Assembly (NCBI GenBank): GCA_039105265.1
Contig: JAPFFF010000013.1
Location: forward strand, 62,001-126,000
Direction: 5' to 3'
Origin: Tritrichomonas musculus
Taxonomy: Eukaryota; Parabasalia; Tritrichomonadida; Tritrichomonadidae
DNA: 64,000 bases
Shown here piece after piece: positions 32,129 to 42,608 of the stretch. The translations under genes were made by a program, and so were the position numbers. How positions within the stretch are numbered: position 1 is the stretch's first letter; each line of letters opens with the position of its first letter. The notes under the pieces were generated by a model. That model worked only from the letters and a program-made list of their open reading frames with translations. It made no database searches and was not told where the DNA came from.

Positions 32129-32860
32129 ATGGATGACTTTCCAATTTATGAAAAAAAGGATTCTCAGGACTATCTTTCATATACTTCGTTGGAACATGAA
32201 GGAACATATGATGATGATTTATTTGATTTTTCAGAAATGACGAATCAAAATGATAACCATATTTCAAAGATTTCTTCAAAAAATAAAGAAATATCAGTAA
32301 ATGAATGTAATGATGAAATATCATCAAGAATGATGGCAATATTGCCAAATAATCAAAATTTTATAAGTTTTAATCAGTCACAATTATGTAGAACTTCGAA
32401 TTCTTATCTATTCAAAACAAATATGAATAATAAGATGTGTTTATCATATAATTTATCCATTATGAATAAAAATATTAATCAAAGAATCAATATGATACCA
32501 ATCAAACAAAACCGAAAACAAAAATTTAATTTGACGAAATTTCCACAACATATTATAACAATTTCAAAAGATAAACATTATAAAATATATGATTACTTAT
32601 ATCAAATCACAGGTGCATATTTAACTCAAAAAGAACTTTTATTTTTAAGGAAAACGATTTTTAAAAAAGTTTTACCTCAAATACAACGAGAAGAACAAAG
32701 ATATAAATTAAAAAATATTCAATGTATGGAAGATTATTATGAAAAAATAATTCCAATAATTAAAAATCCTGATATTCAAACATCAATTCAAAATTATGTT
32801 TTCAATCGAAGACAAAACTTTGAAAGAATCGAAATGCTCTATAATATTTCACAATTATAA
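32129..32860 (+). CDS. Hypothetical protein, conserved-looking C-terminal helical domain
   Basis: 243 residues from MDDFPIYEKKDSQDYLSYTS. An in-frame ATG at 32084 would add 15 residues, but it lies upstream of the initiator-like TCATTC. Residues 1-130 are acidic to Asn-rich and look disordered. Residues ~145-243 look folded and helical: HYKIYDYLYQITGAYLTQKE, LLFLRKTIFKKVLPQIQREE, and MEDYYEKIIPIIKN. The region is basic and could be a nucleic-acid or partner-binding domain; I do not recognise the family. The frame is intact and the stop overlaps TAAA. Confidence 0.6.
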   Translation: MDDFPIYEKKDSQDYLSYTSLEHEGTYDDDLFDFSEMTNQNDNHISKISSKNKEISVNECNDEISSRMMAILPNNQNFISFNQSQLCRTSNSYLFKTNMNNKMCLSYNLSIMNKNINQRINMIPIKQNRKQKFNLTKFPQHIITISKDKHYKIYDYLYQITGAYLTQKELLFLRKTIFKKVLPQIQREEQRYKLKNIQCMEDYYEKIIPIIKNPDIQTSIQNYVFNRRQNFERIEMLYNISQL

Positions 32861-33314
32861 AAAAAACTTTATATATTTCATATTATTATTTATATCACTA
32901 TTTATCACATATATTTCCTCTTCAAATTTCATATATAATTCGTGATTAATAATTTTAATAAATAATTCAAAGAAAAACGATGAAAATGTCTTTCATGACT
33001 TGAAATATAATTTTTGAAGCACATTGTATTATAAATGCAAATCACTTCATTGTTTATATAAATGATATTTTATTCTAATAAAGATGTTTTGTTTTTTATT
33101 AAATTGCTCAAATAAATTAGCCTTTTTACAAATATAGAATCATTTTATCTTTCATAACAAATTTCGTTTGTTCAATCATTTTGATTCATATTGATATATA
33201 AATATCGAATCATGCAAGTATTGTATTAAATAAAGGACCAAGAAAATTTGACTTTAGCACTTTAGTTATAATTGAAATCTTCATTAAGGCAATCATCAAT
33301 ATTATTAAATATTA

Positions 33315-33790
33315 AAGTTCTATTCTTATGAATTTTATTGAGACTTTTATACAAATAATAACATGTCAACAATTGAAATTTATTGCACAACTAAGTTGAT
33401 AGAAGTTGAAGGAAACCTAACAGAACTTCAAATTTGGGATAGAATTGGCCAAAGAAAATTCAATTCAATGGTAATAATACATTTTAAACATGAAGATGGA
33501 GTTTTCGTAATTTTTGATGTCACTAATAGAGATATATTCAATTTAACCAGATATTGGATTAAATCAATTCAGGAAATAAAACAATAATTTAGTTAATATT
33601 CTTTGGCTGGGCAACAAATGTTATTTAGATGCCAAAATTTCTCTTGTGGAAGCAAACTAACTTATTGAGTCCTTCAATATTCTTTATATGGAAACTTTGG
33701 TTTAAAAAAGCCACTTCTCTTTTGTCATTTTATTTTTTAATTCCATATGAAATTTTAGCGCAACATCCAATTTATATTGTCGAGAGGATA
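33315..33790 (+). pseudogene. Rab GTPase pseudogene
   Basis: From 33363 a Rab-like core is readable: STIEIYCTTKLIEVEG (switch I region), LQIWDRIGQRKFNSM (the WDTAGQ switch II motif degraded to WDRIGQ), DGVFVIFDVTNRDIF. The frame stops at 33587; shifted by +1 the protein continues as ILWLGNKCYLDAK (the NKxD base-binding motif now NKCY), then a stop, LIESFNILYMETLV (the ETSAK region), and another stop. Upstream only SSIL remains of the GKSS P-loop, with stops and frame changes. GTP binding and hydrolysis could not work from this sequence. The divergence level suggests an old retired copy. Confidence 0.8.
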
Positions 33791-34159
33791 ATCAGGTCTG
33801 TTATTGTATTCATTTTATAACAAATATCTTTTATTCATATTCAATTTTGCAAACCAATTCAAATAACTTTTATATATTAATTCAAACCTTTATTTATTTT
33901 CTTAAAAATTGAAAAGCCTGTTAATCAAATAAAAAAAGTATTAATAATGATTTTTCTTTTAAAAATTAATGAATACCAAAATTAAAAACAATAAAACATA
34001 TTTATAAATATAAATTATTATTTATAAGATATATAGTTTTTAAATAATACATAAATGAATAAGATATTATACTTTTTAACTTTTTATGAAAGTTTAATTT
34101 CATAAAATCCTTTGAAATTTTTTTTTATGAAATAATGATTTCATTTTAAAATACACTCC

Positions 34160-35947
34160 ATGGAACATCTAAATAAGCTCGATGACCAATGGGTTCCACT
34201 TCAAATAAAAGTTTTTTCACGTTGGATGACATCACAATTGAAAGATATTTATGATATCCAAATTGATGATATTACAAAGGATTTATCCAACGGTGTTGCT
34301 CTTTGCAATCTGGCTACTCTTTTAACTCAAAAAGACAGACCACGTGGCTGGGTTTTGGAGCCAAAACGCCAAGTTGATATGGTTCAAAATTGTGAACTTG
34401 CATTGGAAATGTTTCAAAGTGACGGAGTAAAATTGGTTGGAATTTCAGGAAAAGATATTAATGACAATAATGAAAAGTTAATTCTTGGTTTAGTTTGGTC
34501 TTTAATTGTACATTATTCTGTTGACAAGTCAGTTCAATACGATGTTGAAAAAGACAACAACATTCAACAAATTTCAAAAGAAACCGAAAATAAGGCAAGC
34601 ATAGAAAACCGCATTCCAGTTAAAGATTCAAAAAGAACATTATTATCATGGGCTTCAACAAGAACGGCTAATTATCCCAATATTAAAAATTTCCAGCCAT
34701 TCAATTTATCCTTATGTGCTTTACTAGATACTTATGTTCCTGAAAAAATTAATTATTATAAACTTGATCCAAAAAATTCACAACACAACTCAGAACTTGC
34801 AACAAATGTCATGAAAGATCTCGGAATTCCAGTTTTAGTTTATCCAGAAGAAATTGAAGACCACAACAACAAAGTTGATGAAAAGATTCTTCTCACTCAA
34901 CTTTCATCAGCCAAATTTGTTCTAGATAAAAAAGTTCCAACGCAACATGCATCATCAGGAAGGATTCCGATCCCTTCTAAGCAAAGTTCTCTTACATCTT
35001 CATATAAACCAACAATTAAGCAATCAATTGAAAATAGCGATGAAAGAACAAATATAAATGAAAAAAACAGTGACGATAGCGAATCAATTGAATGTCAAGA
35101 GAGTTACTCTGACAATGAAGAATATTCTTCTGATTATGAACATGAAAGGGAAGAAAATAATGATGAAAGTAAATTTGTTGTAGAACAACAAGAAGCAGCA
35201 GAAATCAATGATTCAGAACATGAAACAGTTGCTTCTAATGTCCCAGTAAGCAATATCGAAAACGAGGATTCTGACATTGAAGGAGAAGAAACAAAAGAAA
35301 AAGTTCAAGAAATTGAAAATGATGATGAAAAGGCAACAAAATTAAAATATTCAGATTTTGCAGATGATGAAGCTGAGCCAATATCAAATCATGTCGAAGA
35401 TATTCAATACAATTGTGCACATGAAATGATTGAAGAAAAAGAACTCGATCAATCAGATCCAGATAATGAAACTGAAGAAATTTCTGAAGAAAATGAAAAT
35501 GAACAAATTGAAAACAACGAAGCTGGAAATACAGATCAAATTGCATCAAAAAGTTCAACTGAAACATCGAGCAATTTGTTTAGTACAACTGAATCATATG
35601 AATCATCAGATGAGAACAGTGCAACTAATAATCAAATGGTCATTGATGAATCTGCCAATAAAGACAAAAACTCTCCACAAAAAGGCAAAGTTGATAGTTC
35701 TACAGAGTCAGTTAGCACGTCAAGCAGCTCATCAACCGAAGTAATTAACAAAAAAGAGAGAAAAGGAGAAGATTATGTTGACAATCTCAATCTAAATCAA
35801 CTCAACAATAATGCAAAGTTGAGTACAGAAGATAGATTCTTCCTCAATAATATTTTAGTTCCACGAGCAATAATCATTCCTCGCAAGAACACAAACAAAG
35901 ATTATGCAACAATTTTTATGTTTTCTGGATTGAAAACATTGTTTTAA
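34160..35947 (+). CDS. Calponin-homology domain protein
   Basis: 595 residues. Residues ~12-125 are a type-1 CH domain (QIKVFSRWMTSQLKD, DLSNGVALCNLATLL, GWVLEPKRQVDMVQNCELAL, GKDINDNNEKLILGLVWSLI), as in the actin-binding head of alpha-actinin or fimbrin. Residues ~155-255 form a degenerate second CH domain (RTLLSWASTRTANYPNIKNF, SLCALLDTYVPEKINY). The remainder is a long acidic Glu/Asp/Ser tail, likely disordered, with a short conserved-looking end ATIFMFSGLKTLF. Tandem CH domains bind F-actin, so a cytoskeletal or cortical role is expected; spectrin repeats and EF hands are absent, so it is not full alpha-actinin. The stop overlaps TAAA and its 3' flank is tandemly duplicated. Confidence 0.82.
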   Translation: MEHLNKLDDQWVPLQIKVFSRWMTSQLKDIYDIQIDDITKDLSNGVALCNLATLLTQKDRPRGWVLEPKRQVDMVQNCELALEMFQSDGVKLVGISGKDINDNNEKLILGLVWSLIVHYSVDKSVQYDVEKDNNIQQISKETENKASIENRIPVKDSKRTLLSWASTRTANYPNIKNFQPFNLSLCALLDTYVPEKINYYKLDPKNSQHNSELATNVMKDLGIPVLVYPEEIEDHNNKVDEKILLTQLSSAKFVLDKKVPTQHASSGRIPIPSKQSSLTSSYKPTIKQSIENSDERTNINEKNSDDSESIECQESYSDNEEYSSDYEHEREENNDESKFVVEQQEAAEINDSEHETVASNVPVSNIENEDSDIEGEETKEKVQEIENDDEKATKLKYSDFADDEAEPISNHVEDIQYNCAHEMIEEKELDQSDPDNETEEISEENENEQIENNEAGNTDQIASKSSTETSSNLFSTTESYESSDENSATNNQMVIDESANKDKNSPQKGKVDSSTESVSTSSSSSTEVINKKERKGEDYVDNLNLNQLNNNAKLSTEDRFFLNNILVPRAIIIPRKNTNKDYATIFMFSGLKTLF

Positions 35948-36295
35948 ATGTTGTATATAATAAAACTATATATTTAAATATAAACATGTTTTCTTTTTAA
36001 TTTAAAAAATACAAGGTTATAAATTCAAGTTGGGAAACTTTGAATAAGTATTCAAATTAACTTTTTCAATACAAGGTCGGAAATTTACAAATTGAAAGAT
36101 ATCTTTTCACAATTGTTTTTAATGTTGTATATAATAAAACTATATATATAAATATAATCATGTTTTATTTTTAATTTAAAAAATACAAGGTTATAAATTC
36201 AAGTTGGGAAACTTTGAATAAGTATTTCAATTTACTTTTTCAATAGAAGGTCGGAAATTTAAAAATTGAAAGATATCTTTTCACAATTGTTTTCA
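35947..36295 (+). repeat. 174-bp tandem duplication of a 3' flank
   Basis: 35947-36120 and 36121-36295 are about 95% identical, both starting AATGTTGTATATAATAAAAC and ending near CACAATTGTTTT; a third partial start (AATGTTGTAAAC) follows. The first copy begins at the stop codon of the CH-domain gene, so the duplicated unit is its 3' flank. Confidence 0.85.
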
Positions 36296-36428
36296 ATGTT
36301 GTAAACTTTTTTTATCTTAAGTGTCATTCAAGTTGGTATATTTTGAATTAAAAAAATTTTAATGTTATTGAAAATGCCAATGAAAAAGTAAAAACTATTT
36401 TGTTTTAAAAATAACATTTTCATTTATA

Positions 36429-37772
36429 CTAGTCAAAACCAGCGAAAATTAGATTTTCTTTAAATGGAAGATCAGCATCCTTTTCAAAAAGTTTTTTCTC
36501 AAGTTCAGAAATTCTTAATTTGTCCCTTTTTTCCTTATTTCGAAGTGTCATTATTTCTTTTCTTGATTCAAGGAGTTCCAAAGTCAATCTTTCAATTTCT
36601 TTTTCTTTCAATTCAATCAATTTTTCCATTTCATCAACTGACAAATGAACTTTTTCTTCCTTTCCACTTTTTGAATGCATTCTCAATTTTTGATTTGGGT
36701 CAATTTTTTGGTTGGGAAGGTTATTTGGCAATTCTCCATCTTGGAACATGATCGACACGTAGCTTCCAGCAATACAGAATGGAACATTGTCATTTCCAGT
36801 CATTTCAACTGGTGGGAAAACAATATCGCCCGTTATTTCGTTGTTGAGTAAAATTTCGCCATTTGCATTACTTCCGCAAGCGAGAATTTTTCCATCAGAA
36901 GTCTTGAACAGTGAATGATCGTAGCCAGCAAAAGCAGCAACAATTTTGTACTTTTTTAATGATTCAACAATGGTGAATTTGGACACGTTTTTGGTTTCTT
37001 TGCTCATTGCTAATTTGCATTTCCAGTTGTTTCCAATTCCGAAAACTCGGCCGTCTTTACAAACTGCAAAACAATGAAGGAAAGTTCCTGTTATGTCGAC
37101 AAATGTATGACCTTGAAGATCTTTTACTTCATTAAATATAATTTTTCCTGGGGCTGATAAGGGAGACTCATAAACATGACCACTTGAACCTAGGGCAACA
37201 ATAAACTTGTTACAACATGCAACTTTGATGGCTTTGTCATTATTTGGTAAAAATGATGGTTTGATTTCAGATGTTGACGAAGTAAAGACAGATTTGGTGA
37301 TTACAAGGATTCCTCCTTCACTATCAATAGCAGCTGCATTTTCAGAACCACCAAAAAGAGCTTGTGGTGTTCGACCATTTATGTCCAGAAAAAGTTGTTT
37401 GTGATTAAAATAAGAGTAAATCAATTGAATGTTATTATTTTCTGTTGAAACCAAATAGAGTGTGTAATATGTTCCACAAACAGCTGACAAAAATTTGCAT
37501 GTATGACCATTTAAATCCTGAATTACTATTTCAGTGTCTTTCTGTATTGTTTCTTTTGGCAATGATCCGCCAATCTGTCCGTTATTATTTACACCAATTG
37601 CATATGCCTGTCCTTCATTATTGACCCAAACTGAATGCAAGTTATATGTTGAAAATGATAACAATGAAGATGCCTTGAGATGAGATTTGCATGGAGGTTT
37701 GTTGGCCTGGCTTGAGTTGTTGTTTGAATTAGATCCAAGCCTGGAGCATACATTATAACCGTAAATTATCAT
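36429..37772 (-). CDS. RCC1-repeat protein with coiled coil
   Basis: 447 residues. Residues ~1-345 contain RCC1-type beta-propeller units (YAIGVNNNGQIGG, HVYESPLS, CKDGRVFGIGNNWKCKLAM, TSDGKILACGSNANGEILL), and ~375-435 a coiled coil (SVDEMEKLIELKEKEIERLT). The same unit style is found in the C-terminal half of the gene at 54673-56589, which has a BTB-like head missing here. RCC1 repeats can act as GEFs or as binding platforms; the Ran-GEF loop is not evident, so a platform role is more likely (inference). The ATG at 37772 is the first Met in frame. Confidence 0.82.
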   Translation of the reverse strand: MIIYGYNVCSRLGSNSNNNSSQANKPPCKSHLKASSLLSFSTYNLHSVWVNNEGQAYAIGVNNNGQIGGSLPKETIQKDTEIVIQDLNGHTCKFLSAVCGTYYTLYLVSTENNNIQLIYSYFNHKQLFLDINGRTPQALFGGSENAAAIDSEGGILVITKSVFTSSTSEIKPSFLPNNDKAIKVACCNKFIVALGSSGHVYESPLSAPGKIIFNEVKDLQGHTFVDITGTFLHCFAVCKDGRVFGIGNNWKCKLAMSKETKNVSKFTIVESLKKYKIVAAFAGYDHSLFKTSDGKILACGSNANGEILLNNEITGDIVFPPVEMTGNDNVPFCIAGSYVSIMFQDGELPNNLPNQKIDPNQKLRMHSKSGKEEKVHLSVDEMEKLIELKEKEIERLTLELLESRKEIMTLRNKEKRDKLRISELEKKLFEKDADLPFKENLIFAGFD

Positions 37773-38111
37773 TTAGAGTTAATTAATTTTTTTTTTTGAA
37801 AAGAATAAAAATGGTGTGATAATTAACGTTTTGAATTCATATCACTTTTAATTGAAAATTTTTATTTCTAATAAAATACAGAATATTTATAAATAATTTT
37901 ATTTAGTTGTTTCATATCGCAATTATGTCATAAAAAATGTGTATTGTTCAAAAAATAAAAATCAAATGATTTATTTGATGTTTATGAAAAAGTTCAACTC
38001 AACGTATTGAAAATTTGAAATGATTAAGAGTCCTCGTTTATATGATGAAATGATCCTTTATATTATTCATATTAATGAAGTCATTCTTTTTTGGAATATT
38101 TGCACCTTTAA

Positions 38112-38142
<31 letters not shown>

Positions 38143-38652
38143 ATTAAATAAATAAAGAATATTAAATGTTGATATTAAATTTCATAAATCAGATGTATTT
38201 ATATCAGGATAATAATTTTCTCAATTTATATATGTTCTCATTAATAATAACATTTCCGATTTTGTAAATCAAAAAATAAATATTTATTTTATTTTATTTT
38301 TACTTCTAATGAGAGCAAAATTCGAATAGAAGTTTATCAGAAGATATTACATATTATATTTTGTCTCAAAATATAGCACAAACATATTTTAATTTTCTTA
38401 TAAGATTTATAATGAAATGAAATCACCAAAACAAATTCTTTCTTTGTTATAAATTAGTTTATAGCATAGAAAAAATTGTCAACAATTGTTATATATATTT
38501 CTTTTTGCAGATTACTCATTCACTAAAAAAAACTGAATGTAAAACAGTTTAATCTTTTTGAAAATCGATTTTGAAAAAGTGAGAACGTTTTTTTTAAAAA
38601 GATTTTTATAAAAATTTTATTTTGTAAAAATATCTTTTTTCTATATCAGTAA
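37773..38652. other. Intergenic upstream of tRNA
   Basis: AT-rich with a ~30-base T tract near 38109-38139 and a GAAAAAGT motif at about 38574. No gene supported. Confidence 0.4.
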
Positions 38653-38724
38653 GCCTCGGTATTATAACGGTTAGAATAGATGCTTTACACGCATTTGACC
38701 GCGGTTCGACTCCGCGCCGAGGCA
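38653..38724 (+). tRNA. tRNA-Val (anticodon UAC)
   Basis: Acceptor GCCTCGG (38653-38659) pairs fully with CCGAGGC (38717-38723), with A38724 as discriminator. The anticodon stem GATGC/GCATT encloses loop TTTACAC, anticodon TAC, reading GUA valine codons. The T arm CGCGG-TTCGACT-CCGCG (38700-38716) is perfect and contains the Pol III B box. The D stem is weak (TTAT against GAAT), the only unusual point. No intron; CCA is not encoded. Confidence 0.93.
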
Positions 38725-38732
38725 TTTTTTTT
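38725..38732 (+). terminator. Pol III T-tract terminator
   Basis: Eight to ten T residues directly after the tRNA discriminator base, the standard RNA polymerase III stop. Confidence 0.75.
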
Positions 38733-39358
38733 TTAGATTAAGGAGATTTCTTTTTTTGTAGGTAGATTATTTTTCGATAGATTAATCATAGTTATATGAA
38801 ATTTAATATTTGTAAAATCCGAATCATCAAAAGGGCATATTATTTGAGGAATTCTTTATAGCACATGAAACTTTTTCAGAAGAAAATAATCGTCCATTTT
38901 TTCGAGTTTTATTTTACATAGAAAAGATTAAAAGTTCCTTGTATTTTTTATTGATTTCTTAATTTATGCCATTCAGAGAATATGTTAAACGCGAAATAAT
39001 CGAAAATTTTCAAAAATGAGATTATTATTAGATAAATATTTATTCTTAAAAATGGTTAATTTAGATAATCAAATGGCTTAATGGGCTTCCTACATTGATA
39101 TGATTTAGTATTTAATGGTTAAAATCAGTATTAAATAAGAAAATAAATATTTTTAAAATATTTTAAAGGAATAAAAAAAGCATGAATAGGGGGTCATGCT
39201 ATTTTGTTTAAAAATTATTACTCAAAAAGTTTATTTAGACCATATATACATACAAAAAGTTCTCTGTGCTACAACACTGTGCTAAAAAATTACACCCATA
39301 TTATTTTCAATAAAAAATAAATTGGGACGAGGAATTGACTATAGGAAAATTCAATTTC
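38733..39358. other. AT-rich intergenic
   Basis: No coding frame or repeat supported between the tRNA and the MITE at 39359. Confidence 0.4.
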
Positions 39359-40103
39359 TAAACTGTTTTCAATCTGACGGGAACATAACTTTTTGTGTTA
39401 TATATCAACTTTTTGAAAAGAAAGCTAAATTTTAAAAATTGAATAATTTATGATCCAAAAGCAAATATATACATTTAGATCCAATGACCCAAATTTATCG
39501 TCAAAAAAGGATGAACCAGCAATTTTATTAGTCCAAAGATCCAATAAATCTCGAATGTTGTTTCCAAGCTAATTATAAAGTTTATTTTCAAATTAGCATC
39601 TCAGGAATTTGCAAAATATGCATACCAAATAAAATATTCTTGTTATTGTTAGCAATATTTATGCAACGCGCGATATCAAAATTCTTATTATAACCTAATA
39701 ATATGCATTTTTTCCAAAAAAGAATGTAATCAAAAAAAGTGGTGCATCAAAAAAAGATACGAGAAATTTCATAAATATTTTTTATTCGTTCTACTATCAA
39801 TTATCATATACATTAATAATGTTAATATATCTTCACAAAAAAAGTTTTAAATTTAGTTATTTACACATTATAAATATTTTGTAGCATATGTGTATGGAGA
39901 ACTAATGAAAAAATCTCATAAATTTGTTAATTCTATCAATATAATTAAAATTTTAAAAAACTCGTTTTTTTCGATCTGACAGGAACAAAATGAATACTTT
40001 ACGACATTTGTAAAAACATTTATGAATAGAATTATTTTTTAAATAACGTGTTTTTTATTCAATTCCATTCAATTTTTGTTCCCGTCAGATTGGAAACAGT
40101 TTA
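39359..40103. mobile_element. Mariner-type MITE (TA ends), 745 bp
   Basis: The left end is TA then AACTGTTTTCAATCTGACGG; the right end read inward is TA then AACTGTTTCCAATCTGACGG. Inverted repeats are ~24 bp with one mismatch, flanked by TA. A third, internal copy of the TIR core (CGATCTGACAGGAAC) sits near 39973. There is no transposase frame, so it is non-autonomous or internally decayed. Confidence 0.75.
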
Positions 40104-40460
40104 ATTGATCTTAAATGTCAAAAGTTCATGACAATATATTGAAAAACAATCAAACTTTTTGAATGAAAATAAGTTACCATATTTATACAATACGAACTTG
40201 TGATAAAAAATAGCAAGACTAGTTAACTTCTTTCACCGAATCAACTTTTTGGATTATTTTTTCAAACTAAATTTAATCTTTGAAGTTATGCTCAAACAAA
40301 ACATATCATTTTATTGAGCAAGAAAAAAAGAAATAGAATATTCGGATCAACTAAAGTATGATTATTTTTTTCTAAAGAACCTTCAAAAAGTGGAAATCAT
40401 TCAGAAAAAAAAAATCTAAATAAAATAATTGAAAAAACAAATCTTTTAATATTTTTACAT
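40104..40460. other. AT-rich intergenic
   Basis: Contains several AACTTTTTGA-type motifs (near 40155 and 40250) but no gene. Confidence 0.4.
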
Positions 40461-40612
40461 AATTTTTACCGAGGATACATACCGCTCAGCGGGCGTCGAG
40501 CGAGGCTGAGCTAAGCGAAGCCGAATCGAGACCCCGGAGCTGGGGGTAAGAGTCGGTAAAAATTTTGTAACCTAAAAAAATTTTTTTAGATTTTAACCTT
40601 TTTTGAGCCTTA

Positions 40613-40662
<50 letters not shown>
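40461..40662 (+). repeat. SINE-like GC-rich element, copy 2, with A49 tail
   Basis: The GC-rich core 40461-40564 is closed by a perfect 12-bp stem: AATTTTTACCGA (40461-40472) with TCGGTAAAAATT (40553-40564). Inside are the CCGC-TCA-GCGG hairpin (40482-40492), an A-box-like match at 40482-40493 (10 of 12), a B-box-like match at 40524-40533, and a CCCC/GGGG hairpin (40532-40545). It continues to CCTTAC and then 49 A residues (40614-40662). It is related to 3735-3840. A Pol III-transcribed, A-tailed retroelement is the best inference; a structured small RNA gene is the alternative. Confidence 0.55.
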
Positions 40663-40664
<2 letters not shown>

Positions 40665-40903
40665 TTAAATAGTATTGCAACTTTTTGAATTGCCCCTGTG
40701 TGAACTTATGGAGTAGGAGTAAGCTGAGCAATGCAATGCCTATTGTATACTACTTTATGTTTTGATATTAATTAACTCTTCTATACGGTAGTTATATGAT
40801 ATAATAAGAGTTCCTGATTAAAAAAATTCAAACAATTGCAAACGAAATGCTAAAATGCATCTTATAAATATTTAAAAGAAGCTCAACAATATGAAAAGAT
40901 CAA

Positions 40904-41478
40904 TTACAAGCCATTAATAATATAAATATTGCAACGAAATCTTCTGGCTTCTTCCATACTGGCCAGATTTTTTAGGCAAATGTCATGATCAATACAATAT
41001 TTGGATAAACACCCAACACTTGGAATATATGTCTTCATTTTTGAGTATTTGTATAAGATTTTGGAAGGGAAACTCTTTGAGATGTAATTTGAGCAATGAA
41101 GCTACCTCTTGCATAACGGTAAACTTTTAGTTCTAATATCAATTGCAAAGCATGTTTTGTATTCAAGCAATCAAGATCAAAACAAGCTGTATTAATCTTT
41201 CTTTTATAAGTACAAATTTCTACGTCAGAAAAAAGCAAGGTTTACCACCAACCGTTTTGGGCCCAAATGTTACCCTGTATAGCATCGATAAAACATGCTG
41301 ATGTGTTATTTAAGGAGCGAAGTGAATGTTTTCTTACAATTTCATCACAGGAATTCTCTGATGCCTTTATCAAGTAAATATCTCTTTGAACTTCGGATAA
41401 AACTTCTATTTCATCTTTGGTCCATTGAATTTTTTTTTTTTTAAATAAATTCACCCGCCATTTTTTTTTCCCAATCAA
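40904..41478 (-). pseudogene. Broken gene, possibly SANT-like DNA-binding
   Basis: From 41478 the minus strand reads WRVNLFKKKKIQWTKDEIEV, LSEVQRDIYLIKASENSCDE, then a stop at 41242-41244. It continues in the same frame as LLFSDVEICTYKRKINTACF to a stop near 41035, and in a shifted frame as SKYCIDHDICLKNLASMEEA with a final stop at 40904-40906. The WTKDEIEVLSEV helix and RSLNNTSACF recall a Myb/SANT-like fold, but the match is loose. Two stops and a frameshift mark it as a pseudogene. It follows the A49 tract of the SINE-like copy. Confidence 0.45.
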
Positions 41479-42608
41479 TTTATAACAAAAAAACTTTGGA
41501 GTAGCTTTTCAATAATTGAAATATATGTTTAAATTTATGAAAATTTTCACAATTTTTGAATGATATTATCAATTTATTATAAGGTTAATTTGTATGTAAT
41601 ATAAGGTTTGTGGAATTACTGTATGATTTTTTTTTTTTTTTTTTTTTTTGATCATATTAAATTGTATAATTTAAATTAATAATAACGAATAAGTGTGTGT
41701 ATTAATAAATTTAATTATTCCAATTATGATTGTTCTTTTTCAAAAATCATATTTTTTTATAATATTTTTTGAATATAAAATGATCGTTCTTATTCTCTTT
41801 CCTAAAAAAATATTTTAAAAACATAACAAGCTGTATATAGCATAGAAGTTTAAAATTCTATTTTAAATGGAATTACAGATTGTCACATGCATTAAACAAT
41901 ATTTTACTGATTTGGAATTTCAATCTTCGGTTTGGTTTAGACTTTGTGTAAAATAATAAGAAAAATCATATTTTAAACAGATATATGTATAATTTTCCCA
42001 TTCAATAAAGTTTTTCCTATAAAAATATTGAGATTATTTGATTGAAAGGGAAAATTCTTTAAAATTGGAATTTCTGTTCAGTAAACCATAGATAATAGAC
42101 TAACTAAGAATAAATTGGTTAAATAAACATATAAAAATTAAAAAAGAGATAATTATAATTAAAACAAATTTTAATCATCAGAAACTATGTTCTTCGAAAT
42201 GGATCCAAAAAGGAATAATTAATATGCTAATAGTCTAACAAATAATTTGCCAGAATAAAAGCTTTTCTTATTGAATACATTAGTATAAATAAAAAAGGTT
42301 TAAAAAAATAGTTTCTGATTTTGTTTATTCAATATACTCATGGCATGGATCCTTTCTTAAATAATATAAATTCTAGAGGGTTCCGTTGAATAATAAGCAG
42401 ATCACGAGAAAATTGACTTTGTTTAATTTTTATTAATTTTAAACGTACACAATCATTTTGTGAAAGGATTTGAGAAATCGATAAAGAAAAGAATGCATAA
42501 TGCATTTCTAAAAAAATGAAGAAACATCCATAACAATAAAAGTTGACAAATAAATATTAACACTTTTATATAAACGATTATCATAATAAAAAAGATATTA
42601 TTTTCACA
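41479..42608. other. 1.1-kb AT-rich intergenic
   Basis: GGAATTACTGTA near 41608-41619 matches the TACAGTAATTCC terminus of the element at 62664 in the opposite direction, so a MITE remnant may end here; the partner terminus was not found. A T tract lies at about 41628-41649. No gene. Confidence 0.35.

Noticed and set aside
40486-40731. Minus-strand frame with a poly-Phe stretch and an SLSSASLDAR end
   Set aside because: The Phe run is the A49 tract and the remainder is the SINE-like element read backwards.
41608-41900. MITE between 41608 and GGAATTACAGA near 41874
   Set aside because: The two strings are not in the inverted arrangement needed for terminal repeats; only one credible terminus was found.
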